Assembly: GCA_003194525.1 (NCBI GenBank)
Contig: NBIV01000014.1
Location: 310,001 to 374,000 of the forward strand
From: Gracilariopsis chorda
Lineage: Eukaryota > Rhodophyta > Florideophyceae > Gracilariales > Gracilariaceae
Length of the DNA: 64,000 bases
Direction: 5' to 3'
The stretch's first letter is position 1. Every line of letters starts with the position of its first letter. This document shows, one piece after another, positions 31,701 through 41,418 of this stretch. The position numbers and the translations under genes are program-made. The notes beneath the pieces are model-generated. The model saw nothing but the letters and a program-made list of their open reading frames with translations. It was not told the DNA's origin and did not search any database.

Positions 31701-33600
31701 CCAGGCTTGACAACCGTACTGATCTGTCCTCCACCGGCTCGGTGAGTTTCTCCAAGGGCTTGCACATATCTCGCAAGCATGTTACGATCTACTTTTCGGT
31801 TTGTCGCGAGTTAATTCCTCACCTGCAACATAATGGCTTTATCGATGTTATCTGCTAACAACGAAGTCAACCGCGTGGTGCTGAATACATTACCACTCCG
31901 GGAGGCCATCGCGAACAACGACTTTGAGAAAACCAATTCGGTTTGTCCTGACCTCTGATGGTAACCTAGGCGCTCAGCATAAGCTTCCTGAATAACCTCA
32001 TATCGGTCGCGTAGGTTTCCAGAATGCAATTGAAGACCTGCGGATAAGTTCGAAGCATCTCCGTTTGGTCTTCATCAACCCACATGGTATTTTCTTGCAT
32101 CCTACTATGGAGCAAGGATGAGGCCTGTTACCTAAAGTAGAACTGAAATAACCACATGGCGGCACCTTCTGAAAAACCATTCTGGTCCCAAGCAATCTTG
32201 AACCTTTGAAGGAAATCAATGATCGCAATGGGATCATCACCTGTGAAGGTAGTATCAACCATTTGGAAACCAAGCCGTTTGTACTGCTTGGTAATCTTCT
32301 GTGCCACCTGTGAGGTGTACTCAGAATCCCAATTCCGTAGCCTGTAGGTCCTGTAGTGAACCAAGGCGGTTCAACGGCCGAATAACCTCCAGGTCGGTAT
32401 ACGTATCGGACTCATTGTCATCTGATGAGTCATACCGTTTGGTCTTTCCTTTACGGTTTTTATTCACATTTCGACGGTGTTTCCTTCCTCATTTTCCTAC
32501 CTTTACGGCGCTCGTCATCCTTCGACAGCTCTGTATCGTTTCTGGAGTCCGAGGAGTCAGGATAGGACCCAATGCCCTTTCTCCTTCTCCTACTGGTTTT
32601 CTTCTTTCCTTTTGGTCTCCGTCGTCGCTCATCCTCCGAGCTTGACAAACCACCACCATCAGGGTCCTCTCTTTCGGATCACTGCTTGGCTCTACCAGTT
32701 GGTTCCGGAAGGTATATATATCTTGGGCGTTCGTCTACCTGAAGGTCTGCCCGTTTCCGAAATAGGTCGGGAAGCTTTCCACCAGTTCGGTTAATAGGAA
32801 GAGATGGCTAGATAGCCTGCGTGACCGATAGAACCTGTATGTTACCCTGAGCAGTTGGTGTCAGTACTGGGACGGTATGGGGGCTCTGTAGGGCTACGAC
32901 TTGGTGTTTTTGCAGGTACTCCTGTACCATTTGGTCAACATATTCCCGAGTGCTCTGCTCCAGGAATTGGAAAAGCAATGCGGGTATTTGGTTGGCCAGC
33001 TGGTATGTAGCACGGCCAACCATCATCTTGGTAGTTATATCCAAATCCAACTTTGGTAGCCCCATTTTAGGTTTCTCCGCTTCCTTTTGTTCTACCAGTT
33101 GGTCAGATGTGGCACCGGTCCTCGGCCCCACCGGGGACGCCGTTTCTACGACATTGGTTACTGGGGGTGCGGCATCTTCCGCCGTCTGCTCCCCTTACTC
33201 GGCGTAGACCTGTACGGTAGTTCTTCTCAAAAGTTCCTCCGGGTTGTTCAATATTGGTTCAAAGAATCCCTGGGACAGCCCCGCGCTCGTTCCTAGAATC
33301 GATGAACCTCTGAACCTTGGATTCGATTGCGGCATATCCAATTGGTATACTGATGGTTCACTAACTCGCTTTCTAGTGATAAACAAACCAAACGGTGTCC
33401 AAAATACACTTCTTTCCTAAGTTCGTCTTTCCAAAACCAATAGGTGTAGTTCTACTTCTAGGTATAGAGACAAAAATGTGGTACAACCAATCGGGTGTCA
33501 AGTACCAGCGGGTTGTCCGTTTGGAAAACCTTTGGCGGGAGCGCGACGAGGGCTCGACTTGAAGGGTGGAAGTTGGGTAACAGAATGGGTGTGGCTGCAC
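31701..33600 (-). pseudogene. gag of element C, minus strand, decayed
   Basis: Reading down from about 33.6 kb, the pieces are 33131-32808 (an N-terminal helical region, ATYQLANQIPALLFQFLEQ), 32648-32460 (a basic/Ser hinge, SSSEDERRRRPKGKKKTSRRRR), 32364-32128 (FTGDDPIAIIDFLQRFKIAW, the capsid block shared with A and B) and 32029-31811. Frame changes separate them. The frame runs into the CCAGG junction at 31701 and continues at 11176, showing that element B cut element C. Confidence 0.7.
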
Positions 33601-33982
33601 GAAACCACTAGGGGGGCAAGATACCCAGCCGCGCTTACCATAACCAATTGGTAGTGTGGATAGTACGGCGCACTCGGGTTAGTAAAGCCGGAATAGTCTT
33701 AGCTAAACCATGAGGTTGATTGTAGAAACCAGTTGGTATCACACTTAGCCAAGAGGTGCTTGCCTTTTACCAGGTTTGGTGAGGGAACGCTGCACCCACC
33801 TTAAGTGTCAGCGAGGCTCAACCTCAGGTGCACTCGGCTACGTGGTATAGGTTGGGGCCGGCCCTAGTGGCCTGGTCCCACACCTCAATAGCGGGGTGTC
33901 ACTACCTATCTAAAATAAATAAATAAATTAGTAATCTAATTAGTTAGCCACTCTAACCCACGTGGCGCACTCACCAATTGGT
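32694..33982. repeat. Cluster of ACCANNTGGT palindromes, right piece of element C
   Basis: Perfect copies start at 32694, 32926, 33094, 33643, 33728 and 33973; copies with the first base changed start at 32995 and 33337. Looser versions with one inserted or changed base (for example ACCAATTCGGT near 31947) also occur. The motif lies in both coding and non-coding parts of the element. Confidence 0.75.
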
Positions 33983-34429
33983 CCAGCCCGCCTTGCACTG
34001 CCCATGTGGTCAGACCTAACTGTATCACACAGGAACCTATCGCTCTACTCTACAAAGCTGCGGTGCTGCTCTGGAACCTCCGGCTCTGTATGAATGGTGG
34101 CGGACAAGTGAGCTCATTCTTCAATTGCGCACCTGCGGGACTCGCAGAGTACCTGGCAGGCTAAAGAACGCTGGACCGCGTTCCACACTTGCGTGCCCCA
34201 GAAATGGGTCGAGCGTACCGCGAGCAAAAAGTCCGCAGCGTAGGCACTGCGACGAGCGTCGCGAGAAGCGTGTCGTATCAGAGGACTCAGCGGAGCCGCA
34301 CTCTCGACACTGTCAAAGGGGCGTGCAAGCTAGCACCTAATGGGAATTTACTGAAGTTTCTTAACTAAAGCGGAGAGCATAGCTATCATTTTTTTGCGTT
34401 CTTGGAGCGCCTCACGGTGATCATCTCTC
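33601..34429. other. Probable leader or LTR area of element C and spacer
   Basis: I could not delimit the LTR of element C. The palindromes stop at 33982. An A/T-rich run (AAATAAATAAATAAATTAG) lies at 33913-33933. From about 34.0 kb base composition changes, and no open frame stands out before the broken Myb-like gene. Confidence 0.4.
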
Positions 34430-36127
34430 TCAGGCGTCACTTCTTTCTTTTTCTAACTCAATTGGCTTCTCGTCAAGCCGCAGTCGCTTCGCGCCGTGAT
34501 CATGCTGGTGCACCCAGCGGTTTCTAATGCATTGGTCTCGGTAGCGCTCGATAGAGACTTCCTTCTTGTCAATGCGAAGGAGCCTTTCTTCTATATCGTG
34601 GCGCTTCGCTATCTGCTTCCTAATCACATCCCGCTCTTCTGCTTCGTAGTCGAGTACCGCAGCACGTTTCGCCCTTCCCTTCTTTACGTGGTGCAATGCC
34701 CCAAAGGGGAAAAACACCGAAAGACGTTCGGGATCTTCCTCTCACGAGGTGAACCCAGTTGGGTAGAGCCCTCCCAGAGGTGTCACGGCGAAGCCGGTTT
34801 GTAAGACCAGGGACAACTGTCGCGACTCGCGCAGGGAGGTGAAGGCGAAGAATCGGTATCCGAGTGAGCGGGGTGTGATCCTCAGTAGAGGTATGTTTCC
34901 ACGTAAGTGGGGGTGTGTGAGCGGATGCGCACACGAGGGCCGCGGATAGCGGGAGGTGCTACCCTAAAAAGGGGGAAAAGGAAGGGCGAAGAGGAGGAAG
35001 AGAGGACGATGTGAGTCGCGAGAGCGACGAACAGATACGGCGATGCCGGTAACAATATCCCTATACAGGGCGAAACACCAATATGATTGGAACAATTGTA
35101 CTCCCAAGGATGGGCTTCTTTAGATGTGCAAGGGGGTTAGATGTCCCGTGGTTTACGGCGTTTCCCTCCAAGGAGGAGTAGAGTACGCGCGCAAGCGGCA
35201 ACAACTAGAGCCAATTCCCCAGGTTGGGGTCCCTTGTTGGGGAAGATTTACTGGTGCGACGGCAGTGCGCCGTCGCACTAAGTACTAGCTTCCCAGAAAT
35301 GGGTGTGAAAATAATAAATAATATTAACTAAAATACTCCACATTTCGTGGCAACATCCACTACTGTGGCCAACCACCAATTGAACCAAAACCGTGTCCCA
35401 CGTGTCCATACCCACCATTGTGGGGCGTAGTTCATACACGCACTACACAACCGATAATATCGGGAAAACGTTCAAGTACCTAGAATCCCTCCCTGAGGGC
35501 GTTGCACTTCACTTTACCTTCTTCTGCACATTCCCATCCTCGATACCGCCCTTCGCGGATCTCAGCTCCCGGCCAAGCGCATTTGCTCTGCTTTCTGCAC
35601 CCGCAGTAGCCGAATTTCTATCGAGCTCTGTGCTTTCTTCGCGTTCCGTCCTCCTCTTCTCCTCCCAATCGTCAATCGCAAGAACTACATCATCCAAGAG
35701 TATCTCCTTGTCCCGTCGGATTTCTATTATACCGGAAGCGTTGCTGTTTAACCTCACGACGGATAATGGTCGCTCACAATCTTCTTAATGCGATCACTCA
35801 ATGATTTGCACGTCGAGGCATGGACTTCGGTTAGAGCCCCTAAAGAAGGTTGGAAAAGAAAATGGAGAGTGCTTTTTCGTATCGTTGCTGTGCCTTACCA
35901 TGTCGTGAGAGATTTCCATCGACTGCAATGATTGCTTTAAGCAGGATTATATCTCATGCCGCCGAAAAGCGCAAATATCTGTGTCGCGCGGGGTTTGGTG
36001 GATCTGCACTTGTTTGAGTTGGTTCTATAGTAGCTGATAAACCGGTTGTGTCGTGATCAGTTGAAGGTTGGCGTGGAGGGGGAGTAAGCCGGGGTAGTCG
36101 CGGTGATGTGGGCGGGAGAGTGGACAT
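34430..36127 (-). pseudogene. Decayed Myb/SANT-like DNA-binding protein gene split by a solo LTR
   Basis: Starts MSTLPPTSPRLPRLTPPP at 36127, a Pro/Ser-rich head of about 57 residues, then a TGA where Trp would fit, DIILLKAIIAVDGNLSRHGK, and after frame changes TCKSLSDRIKKIVSDHYPS, RLNSNASGIIEIRRDKEILLDDVV and EEKRRTEREES. This order is that of Myb/SANT-like trihelix domains found in transposon-related proteins. At 35512 the solo LTR interrupts. On its far side KKGRAKRAAVLDYEAEERDVIRKQ continues in the same frame once the LTR and one duplication copy are removed, forming a basic coiled-coil tail ending near 34430. At least two stops and a frame change precede the LTR. It may be a domesticated or simple transposon gene. 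Confidence 0.55.
34688..35511 (-). repeat. Solo LTR of the B family inside the Myb-like gene
   Basis: About 824 bases homologous, in reverse, to the LTRs of element B (tips GTGAAGTGCAACGCC and GGCATTGCACCAC). CTTTAC stands on both sides (34682-34687 and 35512-35517), which gives a 5- or 6-bp duplication. No internal retroelement sequence adjoins it. Confidence 0.8.
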
Positions 36128-36388
36128 GGCGTAATGGAGCTGACTGGAGCCTTCTCGATAGGGGAGCAAGACGATCCGGATTGCCTTGATAAGCATCACC
36201 CTTATGGCGGGAGGAGTGCCCTTAGTTCATTGCAGGAGGGGGTCTCTCAGAGATACTTCTTTCCTATTTCGCTTAAGCGAGCTCCAAGCGAAAAATCACA
36301 TGGTGTGGGAAACGTCGACCACTTGTTCAACGTTTCCCTCAATTTACAACCCATGTGAAAAATATGGCATTGCGTAAGCCCTCTAATA
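36128..36388. promoter_or_regulatory. Spacer before the Harbinger-like element
   Basis: 261 bases upstream of the Myb-like gene relic. I see no clear TATA box and no open frame of note. Confidence 0.3.
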
Positions 36389-36402
36389 GGGGTTTTTAAT
36401 TA
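36389..36402 (+). repeat. Left inverted repeat of the Harbinger-like element
   Basis: GGGGTTTTTAATTA, matching 39102-39115 in reverse with only the outermost base different. Confidence 0.8.
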
Positions 36403-36610
36403 AGGAAAACGACAGCTAGATCAAGCAGATTTTAGTAATCTTCAAAGGAAGTTGTGTTAATTAGGAACCAAGAGTTTGGTTAAAATCTCCAGCTCTTTTG
36501 GGATAGTCCACAATCGTGTTATTATAGTCACCCAGACTCCCGCCCTTCCACTATCCCTTCCACTAATTCTTACAGGGTCCACCTCCAAAGCACACCAGAC
36601 CATATCCATC

Positions 36611-37660
36611 ATGAATACTCAGTCCGTCTCTCCCAAAGTCCAAGATGCTGCCAGACCAGCACCAGCACCAGTCTCCACGGCCGCACCAGCACCAGCCTCT
36701 GCGGCAACAAAACCAACCAAAAATGGCACAGGAATCACACAGCCAAACGCAGCAGTCATCGTGCCTACAATACTATAGCGGTTTGTTCCAAACAAAGTGG
36801 AAAAAGTGTAGATCCTTCAGCAGCTAACAACTTTGAGTGCTCCCTTGGGTGCTCCCACATAGAAAGCAAAAACTTTGGAAAACACCTGTGACGCTGTGGC
36901 AAAAGACGTGAAGCCCAGACACATAACGGATCAAACGATCCTTCAGCAGCAATCTTTACATGGTTTCTCTTGGCGACGCTCATATATGGCAGCGATAACA
37001 ACCGCCAATTTACAATACATAGCCTCCACAGCCCTGAAGCAAGCGAAGTCCGTAGTGCGAAGCGAATTGGATGACGATGAAGGACCTCCTCTTGCCCTTT
37101 TTAGACCTAAAGGGAAAGAAAGGGACGCAAAACATTTCTTGAATCAGGCGCTTCTTGAATACGAATTGGAGGCAGAGAAAAGGGTTGTGTCGTCGGACGA
37201 TAGTGCAGCTAGAAATCTTGCACGCAGGAAGGAGTCAAGAAGAGAGGAAACCGTGCGTCTCGCTAAGCGAAAGGCAGATTAAGAGTCAGAAAAGAAGCAA
37301 AGAGCAAATGCAAAGAAGCGCTTGCAAGAACGCCGCAACGCCGATCGTCATCTGTTAGAGGCGGAGAATATGAGCGCAAACGAGGCAGCAGCAAGCATTG
37401 CAGTCGTGGCTCAACAAGCAGAACAGTTTGGGGCTTTCCTCTCCCTTTACCCTCAGAAAAACAATCTAACGGTTCCGAATATTAGCACTGTGATGCCCGC
37501 GTCGGTTTTGGTGTCGCCGTTAGAGAAAGAAAGTGCGTTGCTTGCTGACGACGAGGTGGAACCAGATGCAAATGATGATGCGAAAACCAACAACGCCACT
37601 ATACTGTGGGAGAATGGCGGGAGGCCAGCGACAGGAAGTAGCGAGGGATCACAGAACTAG
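36611..37660 (+). pseudogene. Myb/SANT-like second protein of the Harbinger-like element
   Basis: Starts MNTQSVSPKVQDAARPAPAP with an Ala/Pro-rich head, then TAG at 36776, and FVPNKVEKV, LQQLTTLSAPLGAPT, a TAG where Trp fits, and KAKTLENTCDAVAKDVKPR. Later parts are helical and strongly charged (LNQALLEYELEAEKRVVSSDD, ARRKESRREETVRLAKRK, then TAA), followed in the same frame by KKQRANAKKRLQERR and a less charged tail to 37660. The PLG...W spacing recalls the Myb-like helper protein of Harbinger elements, which carries the transposase to the nucleus and to the DNA. Three or more stops make it non-functional. Confidence 0.55.
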
Positions 37661-37792
37661 ATGGATGTGCCTTGCGCGCTCTACGAGTCCTTCGTTGTGG
37701 TTGCCTTCGGCTCCTTACGCTGTGGACTTGTCGCGCGCGCAGAGCGCGGAAGGTAAAACGAGAAATCAATCATCCTCAGTACGCTCCATCAT

Positions 37793-38985
37793 CTAGAGCT
37801 TCGCAAGATAGCGCTCGCGCGTCTGTAGCGCATATCCGTCCCGATCAAACTGCCAATTGAATACCATAGCTGCAGTATGGTAGGCGATAGGGAGCAACTC
37901 CATTTCAAATGAGCAACGGCCCAAGAAGAGCCGAAAGCGGTTGTTGATAAAACCAATCCCCCATTCGTCCACCACTCGCTGCTTACGTATTTCTCTATTA
38001 TGAACTGTTCTGAAAAGCCATGAGGTGCTCTCAGTGCGTTTATACGACAAAAACAATCCCCCGTCACTGGCAAACCCCATGTCTGCCATCCCATGTTGCC
38101 TGTGTGATAGATAAGCCTCACAGCTACGGTACAAGTCAGAGCTAATGTACAGAGAACGATCAGATTGTGCGCCTTGGTCCGTGATCTCTACGCGGATAAC
38201 CGTTCCGAATATATCGCAGAACAAAAGGATCGAGAAACAATGAGACTTCCTGTATCCATCATACGTTCTTTCTTGCTCACTGTTGTTGCCTGGTCTTCAT
38301 CGTTCCTTCCTGTTCCATCTACAAAGAAGACACACGATGGGAACCCAATCAACAAGCCCTCCATATTTAATTGTTCTTCGGCGTTTGGCCAATATAGAAG
38401 CTTGGGTATTGCAGCACCAAGACATTTTTGCAAAGGAAAGAGAGCATGTCTAAAGTAGTTCGAAACAGTCCCAGTAGACCAAACATACTTTACAGCCATA
38501 TGTTCTAAACATTGGCCTTCTTCATTTGATCCTCCTAAGACGTCAAACAAAAAAGAACAGCAGTTCTCGCATATCTATTTCCTTTTCCTTGGGATACGGT
38601 TGTCTTGTGTAAAGCTCTCTCTTACGTTAAATCGTTTGCTAAGTTTTTATGCCACTAGATCATAGAGAGCATCAATTTCTGATGCAGTTAAGTGAGTAAT
38701 TTTCTTAAACAAATATGTATTTGCGTTGCGATACTGCACTTTTTCGTAGAACTTTGACTGCTCTCTACGAACATAATTAGCTTTCTTTGTGAACAAAGTA
38801 TTACTGCGACCGGGCTTTGTTTGCAGTTCTTCTTCGTCGCTGCTTTCAGGGTTGTGTCGATTGCGATACGTAAAAGCTGCAGAGTCTGCTGCAGCCAGCA
38901 TCTGAGAGGTGTGCTGTTGCTGCGCTAAAAACTGCGACAGAAACGACACCGCAGTGTTGAGATCGTCATTGCCGTCATCGCTCAT
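37793..38985 (-). pseudogene. Harbinger-type DDE transposase, frameshifted
   Basis: Starts MSDDGNDDLNTAVSFLSQFLAQ at 38985 and is read in three pieces (38985-38647, 38550-38188, 38224-37793). LIGFPSCVFFVDGTGRN holds the first catalytic Asp. ILLFCDIFGTVIRVEITDQGAQSDRSLY holds the second, and VVDEWGIGFINNRFRLF the Glu, so all three acids remain. The changes of frame near 38.6 and 38.2 kb break the protein. At about 390 residues in total it is normal size for the family. Confidence 0.75.
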
Positions 38986-39101
38986 TATGGGGTAGTGGTG
39001 AGGCAGAAAGGACGTCTTTGTGGATGTGGTAGAAAACGGACACTATTTCGAGATAAGAACCGGCCCAAAATCGCAGGCTTAAAAATAAGAACGTTTGGTG
39101 C

Positions 39102-39115
39102 TAATTAAAAACCCG
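39102..39115 (-). repeat. Right inverted repeat of the Harbinger-like element
   Basis: TAATTAAAAACCCG, the reverse of the left tip with one difference at the outer base. Confidence 0.8.
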
Positions 39116-39120
39116 TAATA

Positions 39121-40034
39121 ATCATAACTGGGCTATCATACACACCTCGCACTTGAAGAGTCCACAGTTCGTGGTCGATGACTCGCGCACTTTTTCTGGG
39201 CGTTTTCCGGCTCGCTGATGATGGGGCTGCAGGACACTGGAAAACACTGTTGCCGGTAGTGCGAACGGTGGTGGTTATGGTTCAAAGGCGTTTATGAGTG
39301 GTGAAGGCAAGTTGGATTTGAGAAATCGCGCAGTGTTTGGTTGCTTTCGGCAATGCTTCCGTTGACAGAAATTGAGATTAGAACGTTGCTAGTGCACACG
39401 GATTTGCGATGTGCAGTTTGTTACGCCCTCGCATTGACTGCACGCACTTGCTGTCGATACCTCGGGAGCGAAATGTATCATCAGAATCGACGTGCGATCA
39501 CGTTTGACGAGAGGGTTTGAGGGCTACGGTTATGCTGCATAACTGATACACAGCGCGATGCACTTGTGATTTAGTGACGGTGAGTCTTGCGCTTGACGAA
39601 GTTATGAAGCGTGGAGCGGAGCAGGTGCACCGTACACGGAGTTGGCATTTGTGTGAGGGGTGGCGTTTTGAGTTGCAGATGCATATTGTTCCGCCATTGC
39701 CTCGACAGCTTGCGCACCTGTGTTCTGCAAACGCAACGCAGCACGCGGAGGTATCTCAAGTTGCGGACAAGCGCAGAGAGGCGTTCCATTCCTTCGCCAC
39801 CAAAGCTTTGGAAGTGAAGACAGCAAGCGTTAAGCATATCGATACTACAAAAGAACTTTTATACAAGCCGCAAAACAATACCACCCACGCAAACCAAACT
39901 CGGCGCAAAAACGAAAGGGGAGCCGAACAACAGAACGAACGACAACGAAGAGCAGAAACAAAAAGCTGCTCGCAAACAGCAGCACCAGCATCACCACACA
40001 ACAAATGTACATGAGATCAAAGAAAAAAGAAAGC
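39121..40034. other. Boundary spacer between transposon block and gene island
   Basis: 914 bases. Overlapping open frames on both strands at 39571-40014 look like chance: they are low in structure and rich in Cys or His with no motif. The right end would hold the 3' untranslated region of the CBM20 gene. I see nothing else. Confidence 0.5.
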
Positions 40035-41111
40035 TCACTGTGCTGTCCATGCGTCTTCCACGCTGAGAAAGCGGTCCGACGGCTTTGGCAAGCAGCGATT
40101 ATCTCCAGCTTCCCACTCCACAACGCCGTCGTCGCCAACGAACACGTACTTGTACTCGGCATGCGCAGACGACAACAGCAGTTCGGCCACAAACACATCT
40201 CCTGCGTCAATCAGAGCAAGCGCGTTACTCGGCTGCCAAACGCCCAGTTGGCGCTTTTCGCCCACAACACGCAGCGAGCCTCGCGGCAGACGATGCAGCA
40301 CAGAAGCGGGCAGCGAACTCTTTTCAAGCGTAAAGCGCACAAAACAGGCCGAGTCCGATAGCGTAGAAGCGGATGAAACAGACGTAGCAGGTGAGACCAG
40401 CGTACTCAACACATCAGCAGTATGAACGCCGCGCTGGTTGCGATGAAGCACGAATACGGGCTGTTTCGAGTCGGGTTGGTGCGAGCTAAAGCCCGTTGAG
40501 GAGGCTATGTCGACGGCCAACGGCTTGAGGGATACCAGAATGACAACGCTTGAAGGGGGGGTCAAGGTAGCCACCGCCTTTAAATGACGCGCCAGCTTCG
40601 GCTCACTGACGTTGTCAAGGCGCAGCAACCAGGTGGACGGGCGTCGCCAATCGAAAGCTGCCAAGGCAAGCGCGTGCGGCCACTCCGAGGGCGACGAATG
40701 CGGCACGCGAACATAGGCGGACTGCTCGTCGAACGGGTCACCTTCTCCAACGACGTACACCAGCGGGTGCTGCTGCGGCGGCGAAATGGGCGGGGAATCG
40801 GGTGTCATCACGACGGTTTGCTCAGTCGCATGTCGCCGCAACAAAGCGCTGGTTATCGAATGCAGGTCATTTTGGGCGCCGTGGGGAAAGCGCGCGGTGG
40901 GCGACTGGTGCAACGGCGGCGGGGCGGAGCGCGGCGTGCGCGCCTCAACGTTGCGACGGGGGGGCAGCTGCGGCGAACGGGGCAAAGCGGCGAGCCGCGG
41001 GGGGGAGGCGCAGAGGTGGAGCGGCGCCACTGGCAAGGGGGGAATCGCCTTTTCGGACGGTGCCGCCTGCGGATTCACGCCGAACAGACGAAGAACGGCT
41101 CCGAGAATCAT
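40035..41111 (-). CDS. Starch-binding (CBM20) domain protein, 358 aa
   Basis: Begins MILGAVLRLFGVNPQAAPSEKAIPPLPV. Residues 20-110 are Pro/Ala/Arg-rich and probably disordered; 110-250 form a mixed domain I do not recognise (VYVVGEGDPFDEQ, WLLRLDNVSEPKL, PPSSVVILVSLKPL). Residues about 252-345 are a CBM20: VRFTLEKSSLP, GSLRVVGEKRQLGVWQPSNALAL, EYKYVFVGDDGVVEWEAGDNRCL, with the conserved Trp and the W.E.G.NR end that contact starch. Red algae store starch in the cytosol. No transit peptide or signal is evident, so a cytosolic role in binding or steering enzymes to starch granules is a reasonable inference. No catalytic domain is visible. A single exon. Confidence 0.8.
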   Translation of the reverse strand: MILGAVLRLFGVNPQAAPSEKAIPPLPVAPLHLCASPPRLAALPRSPQLPPRRNVEARTPRSAPPPLHQSPTARFPHGAQNDLHSITSALLRRHATEQTVVMTPDSPPISPPQQHPLVYVVGEGDPFDEQSAYVRVPHSSPSEWPHALALAAFDWRRPSTWLLRLDNVSEPKLARHLKAVATLTPPSSVVILVSLKPLAVDIASSTGFSSHQPDSKQPVFVLHRNQRGVHTADVLSTLVSPATSVSSASTLSDSACFVRFTLEKSSLPASVLHRLPRGSLRVVGEKRQLGVWQPSNALALIDAGDVFVAELLLSSAHAEYKYVFVGDDGVVEWEAGDNRCLPKPSDRFLSVEDAWTAQ

Positions 41112-41418
41112 GGTCGACTGGGGGATGGGGCCGGTGGGGGGGGGAGGGGGGGGGCGAGCGCCGCAGCCGCGAGTGAGCGTCTAGCGGAGAGCGCGCGGCA
41201 GTCAGTCAGCGCCTCGCGCGCTGGCGCAGCGGCGCCTTTTGTGCGGCGGTGGGAGCGCTGCTTGTTCGGGCTGCGCGGCGCATGAAGCAGCGCGTGGCTG
41301 TCGCGACTTGCGCGCTCGCCAAACACGTGTCGCGCGCAAATCGCCCTTCGCTGAGCTCCGCCACGGACGCGGACGCGGACGCGGACGCGGAGGAGCGTCG
41401 TCGCGGCACGGCAGAGCA
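41112..41418. promoter_or_regulatory. Shared promoter region between CBM20 and PIN-like genes
   Basis: 307 GC-rich bases between divergent starts. It contains a run of the hexamer GGACGC (41370-41392) and G-rich stretches (41128-41155). No TATA box. Confidence 0.4.

Larger units (their letters stand above)
36389..39115. mobile_element. PIF/Harbinger-like DNA transposon
   Basis: A 2,727-bp unit with tips GGGGTTTTTAATTA and, reversed, CGGGTTTTTAATTA. TAATA lies directly outside each tip (36384-36388 and 39116-39120). The superfamily usually duplicates a TWA triplet, so TAATA may be a TAA-type duplication plus chance, or a true 5-bp one. It has the two genes typical of the superfamily, a DDE transposase (minus) and a Myb/SANT-like protein (plus), arranged tail to tail. 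Both are damaged. Confidence 0.8.

Noticed and set aside
39571-40014. Overlapping frames on both strands left of the CBM20 gene.
   Set aside because: No motif, biased composition, and no agreement on strand.
40584-41285. Long plus-strand frames opposite the CBM20 gene.
   Set aside because: Arg/Gly-rich shadow frames. The minus-strand protein has a clear domain.
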